This document shows positions 1-8,693 of a stretch of 54,321 nucleotides of DNA, in pieces; the first letter of the stretch is position 1, and each line of letters begins with the position of its first letter. The notes beneath the pieces were generated by a model. It worked only from the letters and a program-made list of their open reading frames with translations. It had not been told where the DNA came from and ran no database searches. The stretch is from Bryobacterales bacterium (GTDB lineage Bacteria; Acidobacteriota; Terriglobia; Bryobacterales; Bryobacteraceae), in assembly GCA_025463005.1 (NCBI GenBank), contig JAOAPR010000182.1:1-54321 (forward strand), read 5' to 3'. The position numbers and the translations under genes are program-made.

Positions 1-69
1 AGGAATCGGCAGGACTCCGACGAGCATGGCCCAGAAAATCATCAGTGCTGAGCATCGGCCTATTCGCAT
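1..69 (-). CDS. N-terminus of an exported or membrane protein (partial)
   Basis: Only the first 23 codons are inside the window. The reading frame begins with ATG at 69 and stays open to base 1. It is preceded by a strong ribosome binding site, an AGGAGG-type purine run at about 77-84, and lies 16 bases after the stop of the phospholipase-D-like gene, so the two are probably one operon. The visible peptide has two basic residues followed by a hydrophobic run (LMIFWAMLVGVLPIP), as expected of a signal peptide or first membrane helix. The function cannot be told from so short a piece. Confidence 0.55.
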   Translation of the reverse strand, partial: MRIGRCSALMIFWAMLVGVLPIP

Positions 70-85
70 TCTGCTGCCTCCTCCG

Positions 86-1180
86 TCAGCGGTCCGGCGC
101 CTCTTGGGCCATTTCCTTAACCGCTTCCTTCACGGCTTTCTTGACGGCGTCCTTGACTGTTGATTTCAATTCCCCGTTGGCCAGGGCTTTCTTGCCTGCT
201 CTTATGACCGCGTGCTTAATCGCTTTCTTAACGGTCGTCTTTAACGGCGGCATCTCTTTGGCCAGGGCCCGTGTCGCTTTCAATGTCGCTTCGGGCTGCG
301 CCGCTGCCGCGTCCGCTTTCACCGCGTCACGAACCTCGTCAAAGCCGGTCGATTCCCAGTCTTTTTCGAAGGTCGAGAGCAACGTGTTCACCACCTTCGA
401 ATCCCTGACGATGATTCCGATTTCACGCCGTAAATCCAGCTCCGGTTGTCGAAGACTCTGGCTGCCCACGAACGCCTGACGGCCGTCCCGGATAATGGTT
501 CGCGTGTGCAGACGCATGCTGGTGAGCGGTGCAACCGGCAGGTTTGCTTTTCTGGCCTCGATGCTTCCGATAATCTTGATGTCGAGGCCTGCCTTGGCAT
601 GGTCTTCGAGAAGACGCATGATCTGCTTGTCGGCAATCTTTGGATCGTAGATCAATAGTTGTTTGCGGGCCTGCTTGATGAACGTCGAGAGCTGCTTGCG
701 GGCATTCGCGGGGCTAACCACGAGAGCGTTAAGTCCCGCGCTATAACTCTGCCGGTTGAGATCCGCCTCGAACAGCTTCACCGCCTCCTGGACCACTTTC
801 CCGTTCCTGGTGACAATGCCGAAGCCGCGGCTGTGATCGATATCCATGTGGACAAAGTTGAACGACAGCAGGAACAGCGTCCGACGGTCGACGATCATCA
901 TCTTGCCGTGGTAGCGAATCAGATCATCCGCCGTTCGCCCCACTGTGATGCCGGCCTCGAGAAAACGCATCTCCAGGTTGCGCAGCTTGGATTCGCCACC
1001 CCGATTGGTGTGAGCGATCAGCGCACGTACGGCAATGCCCTGCCCCGAGGCGGCTTTCAAGGCTGTCTCGAGCTCTTTCCAGTCCATTCGAAAGATCAGG
1101 ATGTCGATGCTCTTCTTCGCGCTCTTGATCGCTGCGAGGAGAGGCGCGATGCCATCGTGCGGTTGAATTAAGAGCTTCAG
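86..1180 (-). CDS. Phospholipase D-like (HKD) protein with Lys/Ala-rich tail
   Basis: The PLD superfamily includes phosphodiesterases acting on lipids or nucleic acids. Counting from the first ATG (1087), a good HKD motif (HGKMMIVD, H60/K62/D67) is followed by a degenerate second copy (HTRTIIRD, Lys replaced by Arg) and the typical 'FVGSQSL' strand. The conserved N-terminal strand and helix of the fold (IQPHDGIAPLLAAI, then SIDILIFR) lie upstream of that ATG in the same frame. Back to the in-frame TAG at 1249-1247 there is no ATG, GTG or TTG. I therefore place the start at CTG 1180 (or ATT 1183); a frameshifted 5' end is the alternative. The last 70 residues are rich in Lys and Ala (KKAVKEAVKEM), like a basic amphipathic helix or histone-H1 tail. 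It probably forms an operon with the gene starting at 69. Family assignment is secure; start and activity are not. Confidence 0.8.
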   Translation of the reverse strand: MKLLIQPHDGIAPLLAAIKSAKKSIDILIFRMDWKELETALKAASGQGIAVRALIAHTNRGGESKLRNLEMRFLEAGITVGRTADDLIRYHGKMMIVDRRTLFLLSFNFVHMDIDHSRGFGIVTRNGKVVQEAVKLFEADLNRQSYSAGLNALVVSPANARKQLSTFIKQARKQLLIYDPKIADKQIMRLLEDHAKAGLDIKIIGSIEARKANLPVAPLTSMRLHTRTIIRDGRQAFVGSQSLRQPELDLRREIGIIVRDSKVVNTLLSTFEKDWESTGFDEVRDAVKADAAAAQPEATLKATRALAKEMPPLKTTVKKAIKHAVIRAGKKALANGELKSTVKDAVKKAVKEAVKEMAQEAPDR

Positions 1181-1333
1181 AATGGATCTTTCACGTTGCC
1201 TGAGTCTGTTTTCACCAGTGGCAAAAGCACGTGGCGGGCCAGACTTCTAGCGCCGTGCCGTCGTAATTTACTTCCCCTCCGGCGAGATCTTCAAGCTGGC
1301 TTGATCTTGCTCTTAAAGATGGTTGACCATCCC

Positions 1334-1347
1334 CGGTCATATGACCG
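1334..1347. promoter_or_regulatory. 14-bp perfect palindrome, possible operator
   Basis: CGGTCATATGACCG is a perfect palindrome. Further GGTC/GACC half-sites lie on both sides (GGTTGACC at 1321, GCGGTC at 1351). It sits in the gene-poor stretch (about 1184-1466) between the divergent phospholipase-D-like gene and the kinase-like pair, where a dimeric regulator could act on either side. No protein is assigned. I see no gene in the rest of this stretch. Confidence 0.3.
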
Positions 1348-1466
1348 TATGCGGTCGTGGCAGATGCGATGGCATGCCAGCGGACACAGCACGCTGAGAT
1401 CCGAAACGTGCTTCGAACGGGCATGGACGTGCCTCGGTGCTGCCAGGGGAGATTCCCTCATACCCA

Positions 1467-2486
1467 ATGATCCAGCCACACAAACCGTTAAGCGCTTCTT
1501 GCATCTTCGTCGTCCTCGCCTTTTCGTTTCCGGTCCGCGCGTACCAAGCGTCCCAAAGTCAATCGTTCAGCCCCGCGGAAAGCACCCAGGTCCCGTCCGC
1601 CGCTTTGTGGCGCGATCGGGGGAACATCGCCTCGCTGGATCTAATCTATGGGCCCGGCGGCAAAGAGCACCAGCCGGCCGGGAAGTTCACGTTCGTCAAA
1701 GAAGACAAGCAAGGCACTTCGCCGAAGTTCGAAATCGTAGACGAGCAGGGCGTCCGCTGGAAAGCCAAACTTGGCGACGAAGCTAAGTCTGAAACGGCGG
1801 CGACCAGGCTGGTGTGGGCAGCGGGTTACTTTACCGACGAGGACTACTACCTGCCCGAGTTGCGCGTGGAAATGATGCCCAAACTCGAGCGAGGCCGCGA
1901 GTTTGTCTCGGCAGATGGCGTCGTCCGCGGCGTCAGGCTGGAGCGCAGCGTGAAAGGGCAGAAGAAAAGCGGCAACTGGAGCTGGTTCAAGAATCCCTTC
2001 GTAGGAACAAAAGAGCTGAGCGGTTTGAAGATCATGATGGCGCTCATCAACAACTGGGATTTGAAAGAAGTCAACAATGCCATCTACGGCGAAAAGGGCG
2101 AAGGCTCCCGCTATGTAGTCGGCGACCTGGGCGCGACCTTTGGGGAAACAGGCAACGCTATCGTCCGGTCCAAGAGCAATCCAGGCGACTATAGCGACTC
2201 GAAGTTCATTCAAAAGGTGACGCCGGAACATGTGGACTTTTTCTTGAGCAGCCGGCCGTTTGTTCTCTCGGTGTTTAATGTTCGCTACTATGCCACGCGT
2301 ACGCACATGCAGGACATCGTTAAAGATATTCCGATAGCGGATGCCAAATGGCTGGGGAAGCTGCTCGAGCCGCTCTCCGATGAACAGATTCGCGATTGTT
2401 TCCGCGCGGCCGGATACTCGCCGGAAGAGGTGGAGGGAAATGCGGCAATGGTCAAGGAACGAATCAGGGATTTGAACCGGCTCTAA
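1467..2486 (+). CDS. Secreted protein with protein-kinase-like motifs, copy 1
   Basis: This is a 339-residue protein with an N-terminal signal peptide (hydrophobic run ending near PVRAYQA). I do not recognise a named family. Seen directly are an ordered set of residues like an atypical kinase fold: WKAKLG (K101, possible beta-3 Lys), SETAATRL (E109, possible helix-C Glu), NNWDLKEVNN (D198, K200, N203/N204, matching the DLKxxN part of a kinase catalytic loop) and VVGDLGATFG (D220-L-G, like DFG). The spacing of the two Asp residues (22) is close to that of true kinases. Start: ATG 1467 is preferred to GTG 1437 because it gives exactly the length of the downstream paralogue and a clean signal peptide. 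A kinase role is inference; the fold is related at best to divergent secreted kinases. Confidence 0.7.
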   Translation: MIQPHKPLSASCIFVVLAFSFPVRAYQASQSQSFSPAESTQVPSAALWRDRGNIASLDLIYGPGGKEHQPAGKFTFVKEDKQGTSPKFEIVDEQGVRWKAKLGDEAKSETAATRLVWAAGYFTDEDYYLPELRVEMMPKLERGREFVSADGVVRGVRLERSVKGQKKSGNWSWFKNPFVGTKELSGLKIMMALINNWDLKEVNNAIYGEKGEGSRYVVGDLGATFGETGNAIVRSKSNPGDYSDSKFIQKVTPEHVDFFLSSRPFVLSVFNVRYYATRTHMQDIVKDIPIADAKWLGKLLEPLSDEQIRDCFRAAGYSPEEVEGNAAMVKERIRDLNRL

Positions 2487-2495
2487 CCTAGACCA

Positions 2496-3515
2496 ATGAA
2501 CCGAACAAGCTCTCTTTTGAATGCTTTCGGCATCGTCACCGCCCTCGCCTTCTCTTTTCCCGTCAGCGCTTATCAAGCACCCCAACGCCAGGCTTTCGCT
2601 ACGGCAGTGCGCAAACGTGTCTCGGCCGCGCCTTTGTGGCGGGACCGGGGTGACATCGCGTCGCTCAACCTGCTGTACGGGCCCGGTGGCAAAGAGCACC
2701 AGCCCACCGGGAGCTTCACATTCATCAAAGAAGACAAGCAAGGCACTTCCCCAAAGTTCGAAATTGTCGACGCACAAGGGGTTCATTGGAAAGCCAAACT
2801 CGGGGAAGAGACCCAGTCTGAAACTGCGGCGACTCGCCTGGTCTGGGCCGCGGGTTACTTTACCGATGAGGACTACTACCTACCCGAGTTGCGCGTAAAA
2901 AAGATGCCCAAACTGCACCGGGGCAGCCACTATGTTTCCGCAGGGGGCGTCGTCCGCGGTGTCAGGCTCGAGCGCAAATTGAAAGGGCAGAAGAAGAGCG
3001 GGAATTGGAGCTGGTTCAAGAATCCTTACGTTGGAACAAAAGAACTGAGCGGCTTGAAGATCATGATGGCGCTCATCAATAACTGGGATTTGAAAGAAGT
3101 AAACGATGCCATCTACGACGAGAAGGGCCAGGGTCGTCGCTACGTAGTCAGCGATCTTGGCGCAAGCTTTGGCCAGACAGGCAACAGTATTACCCGGTCC
3201 AAGAGCAATCTGGAGGACTATAGCGGAACGCCGTTCGTTCAAAAAGTGACAACAGAACACGTCGACTTCTTCTTGAGCAGCCGTCCGTTCTTTCTTACAG
3301 CGGTGAACGTCCCGAACTATATCACTCGCACGAAGATGCAGGAAGTGGCCAAACACATCCCGCTGACTCACGCCAAATGGCTGGGTCAGTTGCTCGGGCA
3401 ACTCTCGGCTGGGCAGATTCGCGATTGTTTTCGCGCAGCCGGGTACTCGCCGGAGGAAGTGGAAGGATTCGCCAAGGTGGTCCAGGGACGGATCGCGGAT
3501 TTGAAACACCTCTAG
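2496..3515 (+). CDS. Secreted protein with protein-kinase-like motifs, copy 2
   Basis: Paralogue of the gene before it, also 339 residues, starting 9 bases after that stop codon. It has a signal peptide (MNRTSSLLNAFGIVTALAFS, cleavage near VSAYQA). All candidate catalytic residues are kept: WKAKLGEE, SETAATRL, NNWDLKEVND and VVSDLGASFG. The second Asn of the catalytic-loop-like motif is changed to Asp (VND instead of VNN). Purifying selection on the motif set in both copies argues that they matter. The gene is followed 18 bases later by a beta-barrel gene, so the three are probably co-transcribed and act in the periplasm or at the surface. Kinase activity is inferred only from motifs. Confidence 0.7.
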   Translation: MNRTSSLLNAFGIVTALAFSFPVSAYQAPQRQAFATAVRKRVSAAPLWRDRGDIASLNLLYGPGGKEHQPTGSFTFIKEDKQGTSPKFEIVDAQGVHWKAKLGEETQSETAATRLVWAAGYFTDEDYYLPELRVKKMPKLHRGSHYVSAGGVVRGVRLERKLKGQKKSGNWSWFKNPYVGTKELSGLKIMMALINNWDLKEVNDAIYDEKGQGRRYVVSDLGASFGQTGNSITRSKSNLEDYSGTPFVQKVTTEHVDFFLSSRPFFLTAVNVPNYITRTKMQEVAKHIPLTHAKWLGQLLGQLSAGQIRDCFRAAGYSPEEVEGFAKVVQGRIADLKHL

Positions 3516-3533
3516 CGCCGGAAAAGGAGCGTC

Positions 3534-4388
3534 ATGAAACCAATCGCTCCATTCCTCTGCCTGAGCCTGGCAGCCCTCATGCGCTTCTCGCCTTTAGCCT
3601 TGGCGCAGGGCGGGCCACCATTTCGATCGGATGATCCTGACACCCCTGGAAACAGGCGTTGGGAGATAAATACGATACTCGTTGGCGATCGAAATCCCTC
3701 CGCAGGCTCCTACTTACTGCCCAATATCGACATCAATTATGGCCTGGGCAGCAGGATCCAGATCAAGTACGAGGTGCCCCTTAGTGTTCAGGAATCTCGG
3801 GGCTCGCCCGCCCATGTTGCCGGCGGCCTCGGAAATTCTTTGCTCGGAGTTAAGTGGCGCTTTTATGCGCACCACCCCAAGTCGAAAGAGTCCGGCGAAA
3901 TGAATAAGAAGGAGTCCACTTTTGGGATCTCGATCTACCCCCAGCTCTTATTGAATAATCCAACCGGTTTGATACGGCCGGGCATCGTGGAACCGGGCCC
4001 TCAATTTTTCTTTCCAGTGGAAGCCAATGCCAAAATCGGCCCGATCCGCATCTCCGGCGAACTTGGATATTGGTTCGCGAACAAAAAAGCCCCAAACTCA
4101 TGGATACGAGGGGTAATCGTTGGTCACGAGTTTGGAAATAGAACAGAACTTTACCTCGAACTCTTCGATCAGGCCACAGGAGAGACTAGCGATGAGCCTA
4201 AAACCCGTGAATCAACACTCGGCATCGGCTTCCGCACTCCGATGGCCCGAAATGGATCGGTTTGGTTCATGGGGATGGGGGGCCACAGCCTTGTTGCCGT
4301 CACCCCAACTAATGGCCAGCCAAGTTGGATCGCCTCTGTGGGATTCCAGATTTTAACGGGTAAAAGAAGAAGGAACAGCAGTGATTAG
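3534..4388 (+). CDS. Outer-membrane beta-barrel protein, phenol_MetA_deg-like
   Basis: The 284-residue protein has a signal peptide (cleavage after ALAQ, about residue 25). The mature part is built of alternating strands typical of a small outer-membrane barrel. Recognisable pieces are RRWEINT near the start, PNIDINYGLGSRIQIKYEVPL, and GGLGNSLLGVKWRFY, which resemble the PF13557 family (MetA-pathway of phenol degradation, putative transporters). It ends with strand-like segments but no clear terminal Phe. It follows the two kinase-like genes with short spacing and is probably in their operon. Substrate unknown. It converges on the ABC transporter gene with 15 bases between the two stops. Confidence 0.65.
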   Translation: MKPIAPFLCLSLAALMRFSPLALAQGGPPFRSDDPDTPGNRRWEINTILVGDRNPSAGSYLLPNIDINYGLGSRIQIKYEVPLSVQESRGSPAHVAGGLGNSLLGVKWRFYAHHPKSKESGEMNKKESTFGISIYPQLLLNNPTGLIRPGIVEPGPQFFFPVEANAKIGPIRISGELGYWFANKKAPNSWIRGVIVGHEFGNRTELYLELFDQATGETSDEPKTRESTLGIGFRTPMARNGSVWFMGMGGHSLVAVTPTNGQPSWIASVGFQILTGKRRRNSSD

Positions 4389-4403
4389 GAGCACCGAGAC
4401 CTG

Positions 4404-6236
4404 CTACTTGTCGGTCGATGGCTCTTCTACTTGTCCCAACTGCAGTCCATACAATTCGGAATACAAGCCGCCGGCGGCGACCAGTTCCGAATGGGTTCCG
4501 CGTTCTGCAATCTGATAATCCTTGACCACGAAAATGACGTCGGCCCGCTGGATCGTTACCAGATGGTGGGCGATGACCACACAGGTTTTGCCCTCCATCA
4601 AGCGGCCAAGCGCCTCGAACACCGCTTGTTCGGACTCGGCATCAAGACCTGAAGTGGGTTCGTCGAGGAGCAGAATCGGAGTGTTCCGGATGATGGCCCG
4701 CGCGATCGCAATCCGCTGGCGCTGGCCGCCCGAGAGCGATACTCCTCGCTCGCCCACCATGGTGTCATAGCCATCCGGCATCTTCTCGATGAATTCGTGG
4801 GCGTTGGCCATCTCTGCGGCTCGGATAATCTCCGAACGCGGCGCCTGCGGCTTGCCGTACGCGATATTCTGCCAGATGGGAACCCGGAACAGCACCGTAT
4901 CCTGCAGCACAAAGCTCATCTGCTCGCGCAGGGATTGCAAAGTGTACTGGCGAATGTCGGATCCGTCGATTCTGACTTGGCCCGCAGTGGGGTCGTAAAA
5001 ACGGGGAATCAGGCTGATAATGGTCGATTTCCCGGCGCCACTCGGACCCACAAAGGCCGCCACCTGTCCGGGCTCAATCTGCAGACTGATATCTTTCAAT
5101 ATCTGATGATCGGGACTGTAGCTGAAAGACACCCGATCGAATTCGATTTTGCCTTTGAACGGCCGGGCGCGGCGCGCTCGGGGCAGATCGCGCACACGGC
5201 TGACGGTGTTTAGCACCTCCTGGATGCGTTCATAGCTTACGGTGGCCTTCGAAACCGTGTCCCCCATCTTCGAAAGGTCCCGCATGGGCTTGTACATCTT
5301 GGCCAGATACGCCAGGAATACGATCAGTTCGCCTGCGCTGATTTGGCCCGCCATCGCTAGGCGGGCTCCGTATCCCAGAACCAGGCAGGTGCCCACGGCC
5401 GCAAGCACCTCCACGATGGGGGACAGCTTGGCTTTGACCGATCGGGCCTGCAGAGCTGTTTCTACGTTTTCGAGGCTCTGTTCCTCGAAGCGATCTTGTT
5501 CGTAATCCTCACGGGAAAACGCTTTGACCACGCGGATAGACGAGAAGACCTCCTGGACGATGTTCGTTAACTCACTCTGCTTCTGCCGCACCGCACGGGA
5601 TGCTTGCTTGATGCGCTTGGTAAAAATAAATACGACCAGAAACAGCACTGGCACAATCGAGAGCGCGATCAAAGCGAATCGCCAATTCAAGAACAACATC
5701 ACGGCGACCATACCCAGGATGGTGAGGGTGTTCACCAGCATGCCCAGCAGCGCCGAGGTGATGAAATCCTGAACGGCTTCGATATCGCTGGTGACGCGGC
5801 TGATCAGGTCGCCGGTTCGTGTTTCATCGTGTTCCGCCAAAGACAGGTGATGGATATGTTGATAGAGCGTGCGCCGCAGATCATGCATCACCCATTGACC
5901 GACGCTGCTGGTAAGATATTTTTCGGTGTACGAGCTGACCGCTCCTACGATGGCGATCACCGCCACCGCCATTACTGCGAAGTTCAGAACCGCAAACTTT
6001 TCGTTGCCCGCAATATAACTTACGATCCCGGCGATCCAGTGGGGCAGCGGTTTTGACTGGATCAGGTTATCGACGATGATTCTGAGCGGCCAGGGTTCCG
6101 CAAGATCGGCCACAGTTTCGCCGATCACCGCCACGAAAGCCAAGCTCATGGCTTTCCAATGCGGCCGCAAAAGCCCGACGATCTGCCGCCAGTTGGATTT
6201 TGCGGGCGGCTTCGACGAGGCGGAAGTTTCTGACAT
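4404..6236 (-). CDS. ABC exporter, fused membrane and ATPase domains (MsbA type)
   Basis: A 610-residue half-transporter that would work as a homodimer in the inner membrane, exporting a lipid or drug-like substrate. The N-terminal half (about 20-330) is a six-helix ABC type-1 membrane domain. The C-terminal half (about 360-600) is the ATPase, with Walker A GPSGAGKST, Q-loop around SFVLQDTVLF, signature LSGGQRQR, Walker B ILLLDEPTS and the switch His in IAHHL. Length and order are normal for MsbA/BmrA-type exporters. The start ATG at 6236 gives a short polar N-terminus before the first helix. No neighbour tells the substrate. Confidence 0.93.
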   Translation of the reverse strand: MSETSASSKPPAKSNWRQIVGLLRPHWKAMSLAFVAVIGETVADLAEPWPLRIIVDNLIQSKPLPHWIAGIVSYIAGNEKFAVLNFAVMAVAVIAIVGAVSSYTEKYLTSSVGQWVMHDLRRTLYQHIHHLSLAEHDETRTGDLISRVTSDIEAVQDFITSALLGMLVNTLTILGMVAVMLFLNWRFALIALSIVPVLFLVVFIFTKRIKQASRAVRQKQSELTNIVQEVFSSIRVVKAFSREDYEQDRFEEQSLENVETALQARSVKAKLSPIVEVLAAVGTCLVLGYGARLAMAGQISAGELIVFLAYLAKMYKPMRDLSKMGDTVSKATVSYERIQEVLNTVSRVRDLPRARRARPFKGKIEFDRVSFSYSPDHQILKDISLQIEPGQVAAFVGPSGAGKSTIISLIPRFYDPTAGQVRIDGSDIRQYTLQSLREQMSFVLQDTVLFRVPIWQNIAYGKPQAPRSEIIRAAEMANAHEFIEKMPDGYDTMVGERGVSLSGGQRQRIAIARAIIRNTPILLLDEPTSGLDAESEQAVFEALGRLMEGKTCVVIAHHLVTIQRADVIFVVKDYQIAERGTHSELVAAGGLYSELYGLQLGQVEEPSTDK

Positions 6237-6398
6237 TGTGTCTAGTCGGAGCCTGGCGGCGGGTCGCCGCGATTCAGATCCGAATTAAGCGAGTCCCTTT
6301 TGAAATCTATCACCATCATACTTCCCTCTGCCGCCGCTTAAGCCGAGCTTTGGCGAGAGCACCGGCAAGATCGAGATCTGAACGGCTAGAATTACACA

Positions 6399-8681
6399 GT
6401 GCGGCAGCGTTGGTGGCTCGCGGCTATCGTCTTTTGCCTAGCGCTGGGCGGCGCGATCTATTTCGTTCGCGGGCGCTCCAGCGCAACTCCCAAACTCGCG
6501 GAAGCCCGCTACGTCGATCCCACGACGTGTGCAGGCTGCCATCCGGCCATCTCGGAGACGTACCAGCGCACAGGTATGGGCCGTGCCTTCTATCGTCCAA
6601 CGCTCAGTAACACGATCGGGAAGGGTGACAAACCCCCTACGTTCTATCACAAGGCGTCCGACAGCTACTTCACGATGCTGGAGCGCGATGGACACTTTTA
6701 CCAGCGTCGCCATCAGATCGGTTTCGACGGCAAAGAGACCAACGTTTTGGAGAAAGAGATCGATTACGTCGTCGGATCCGGCAATCATGTGCGCGCGTAC
6801 CTAAATCGCACCAGCCGCAACACGCTGGTGGAACTTCCACTCGCCTGGTATTCGGAAAAAGGCGGTTACTGGGCCATGAATCCCGCCTACGATCGCCCCG
6901 ATCATCCGGGTTTCCGGCGGACCATCACGAATGGCTGCATATTCTGCCATAACGGCTATCCGGACGCGCCATCTGTAAGCGGCGAATCGGCAGCGGAGCC
7001 GGTGTTTCCCGAACATCTTCCAGAGGGAATCGATTGCCAGCGGTGTCACGGCCCGGGCAGCAAGCACGTCGAGATGGCGGAAGCAGGCGGGGCCGCGATC
7101 GAAGATGTTCGTAAAGCTATTGTGAATCCGTCACGCCTTAATCCCGAGCGTCAGATGGAGGTGTGCATGCAGTGCCACCTCGAGACAACAAGCTTTCACC
7201 TGCCCAATGCGATCGTACGCTATGAGCGCGGCCCCTTTTCCTACCGTCCGGGGGAACCACTTGGCGATTTCATGCTGCAATTCGATCAGTCGCCCGGCAA
7301 CGAAAAGTTCGAGATCGCCAGCGCAGCTTACCGGCTGCGGCGTTCTGCGTGTTTCCTGAAGAGCGAAGGCGCGTTGCGCTGCACCACTTGTCATAATCCG
7401 CACGATATTCCGCGCGGCGAGGAGGCGGTGCAGCACTACACGCAGGTTTGCCGCCAATGCCACTCGACGGCGTTGAATGACCTGGTCGCGTCGGGCAAAC
7501 ATTCGCAGTCCGGGGACTGCATCGGTTGCCACATGCCTAAGCGACGGACCGATGACGTGGTCCACGTTGTCATGACGGATCACTATATCCAGCGCCAAAA
7601 ACCGGCCGCCGATCTGCTGGCGCCGATCGCGGAACGGCCTGAGACCGATGAGAACGGCTATCACGGGGAGGTCAAGCTGTACTATCCCCAACAATTGCCT
7701 AAAAGTCCCGAGAACGAATTGTATCTGGCAATCGCGCAGGTGGCGCAGAAGAGCAATCTGGGCGAAGGCGCGAAGCAGCTCGCGGCAGCGATCGAAAAGC
7801 ATCATCCGGATCGCATCGAATATTATCTGCATCTCGGTGACGCATGGACCGACGGCGGGCAACCGGAGAAGGGTCTTCCTCTTTATGAGGAAGCGGTGCG
7901 ACGCCAGCCAAATTCCCTGCTGGCACTGCAAAAACTTGGATCTAGCTTGAGCTGCGCAGGGCAGCTTGCGCGGGCGACTGAAACGCTGCAACGCGCTTTG
8001 AAGGTCGCGCCCACGGACGCTCCCACCTGGCACCAACTGGGTCTGAATTACCTCGCGCAAGGCTCGCGATCCGAAGCGGCCTCAGCATTCGAGAAAGCCG
8101 TCAACTTGGATCCGGACCTGCCGGAAGCTTACAACAGCTTGGGCGGAGTGCGGCTGGAAAGCGGAGACCTATCGCGCGCCGAGCCGGCCTTTCGAGAAGC
8201 CATTCGGATCCAGCCGGATTACGCGGAAGCCCACAGTAATCTCGGTAACGTACTTTCGTCCTCCGGACGGTTCGAAGAAGCACGCTACCACTTTGAGACT
8301 GCTCTGCGGCTAAAACCGGGTTATTCCGCTGGACGTTACAATTACGCAATCGCGCTGGCTCGGATCAAGCGCTTTAACGAAGCGCAGCGGCAAATCGAGC
8401 AGTTGCTGCGCGCAGATCCGGCGGCGGCGGAAGCGCATGACCTGCTGGGAAACCTGATGGCGATGAAGGGAAACGTGAAAGCGGCGCTCGATCAGTATCG
8501 CGAGGCAGTCAGAATTCGGCCCGGATTTGGGCGCGGGAATCTCGACCTGGGCGCCATGCTCGCCGATTTAGGCGATGGGCCCGGTGCTCTTCCCTACTTG
8601 CAAAGGGCGGCCGCAAGTCCCGAACAGGCTGTGCGCGAGGAAGCAGCCCAGATACTTCGGCAATTGGGAAAGAATCGCTAA
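6399..8681 (+). CDS. Heptahaem c-type cytochrome fused to TPR repeats
   Basis: A 760-residue exported protein starting with GTG and anchored or cleaved at one N-terminal hydrophobic segment (residues 5-23). Seven CxxCH haem-binding motifs are visible: CAGCH (44), CIFCH (180), CQRCH (213), CMQCH (256), CTTCH (328), CRQCH (351) and CIGCH (374). The layout resembles cytochrome c554-like proteins. From about residue 435 to the end there are eight or so tetratricopeptide repeats (for example AWHQLGLNYLAQGSRSEA-like and AEAHSNLGNVLSSSGRFEEA-like units). The likely role is periplasmic electron transfer with a protein-docking arm. The family is common in Acidobacteriota; electron donor and acceptor are unknown. 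The 162-base gap to the divergent ABC gene must hold both promoters. Confidence 0.85.
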   Translation: MRQRWWLAAIVFCLALGGAIYFVRGRSSATPKLAEARYVDPTTCAGCHPAISETYQRTGMGRAFYRPTLSNTIGKGDKPPTFYHKASDSYFTMLERDGHFYQRRHQIGFDGKETNVLEKEIDYVVGSGNHVRAYLNRTSRNTLVELPLAWYSEKGGYWAMNPAYDRPDHPGFRRTITNGCIFCHNGYPDAPSVSGESAAEPVFPEHLPEGIDCQRCHGPGSKHVEMAEAGGAAIEDVRKAIVNPSRLNPERQMEVCMQCHLETTSFHLPNAIVRYERGPFSYRPGEPLGDFMLQFDQSPGNEKFEIASAAYRLRRSACFLKSEGALRCTTCHNPHDIPRGEEAVQHYTQVCRQCHSTALNDLVASGKHSQSGDCIGCHMPKRRTDDVVHVVMTDHYIQRQKPAADLLAPIAERPETDENGYHGEVKLYYPQQLPKSPENELYLAIAQVAQKSNLGEGAKQLAAAIEKHHPDRIEYYLHLGDAWTDGGQPEKGLPLYEEAVRRQPNSLLALQKLGSSLSCAGQLARATETLQRALKVAPTDAPTWHQLGLNYLAQGSRSEAASAFEKAVNLDPDLPEAYNSLGGVRLESGDLSRAEPAFREAIRIQPDYAEAHSNLGNVLSSSGRFEEARYHFETALRLKPGYSAGRYNYAIALARIKRFNEAQRQIEQLLRADPAAAEAHDLLGNLMAMKGNVKAALDQYREAVRIRPGFGRGNLDLGAMLADLGDGPGALPYLQRAAASPEQAVREEAAQILRQLGKNR

Positions 8682-8693
8682 GCGGGTAGCCCC

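Larger units (their letters stand above)
1467..3515 (+). repeat. Tandem gene duplication, period 1029 bp
   Basis: Two 1020-bp genes lie head to tail with a 9-bp spacer and are alike over their whole length in protein and largely in DNA. Long stretches around 1680-1750 and 2709-2780, and around 1965-2070 and 2994-3100, are nearly the same. This is a local duplication whose copies have diverged mainly in the signal peptide, the first 40 mature residues and the C-terminal third. Confidence 0.85.

Noticed and set aside
1641-2786. 381-codon open frame on the minus strand
   Set aside because: It is antisense to both kinase-like paralogues; its internal repeats merely mirror the gene duplication and the protein resembles nothing.
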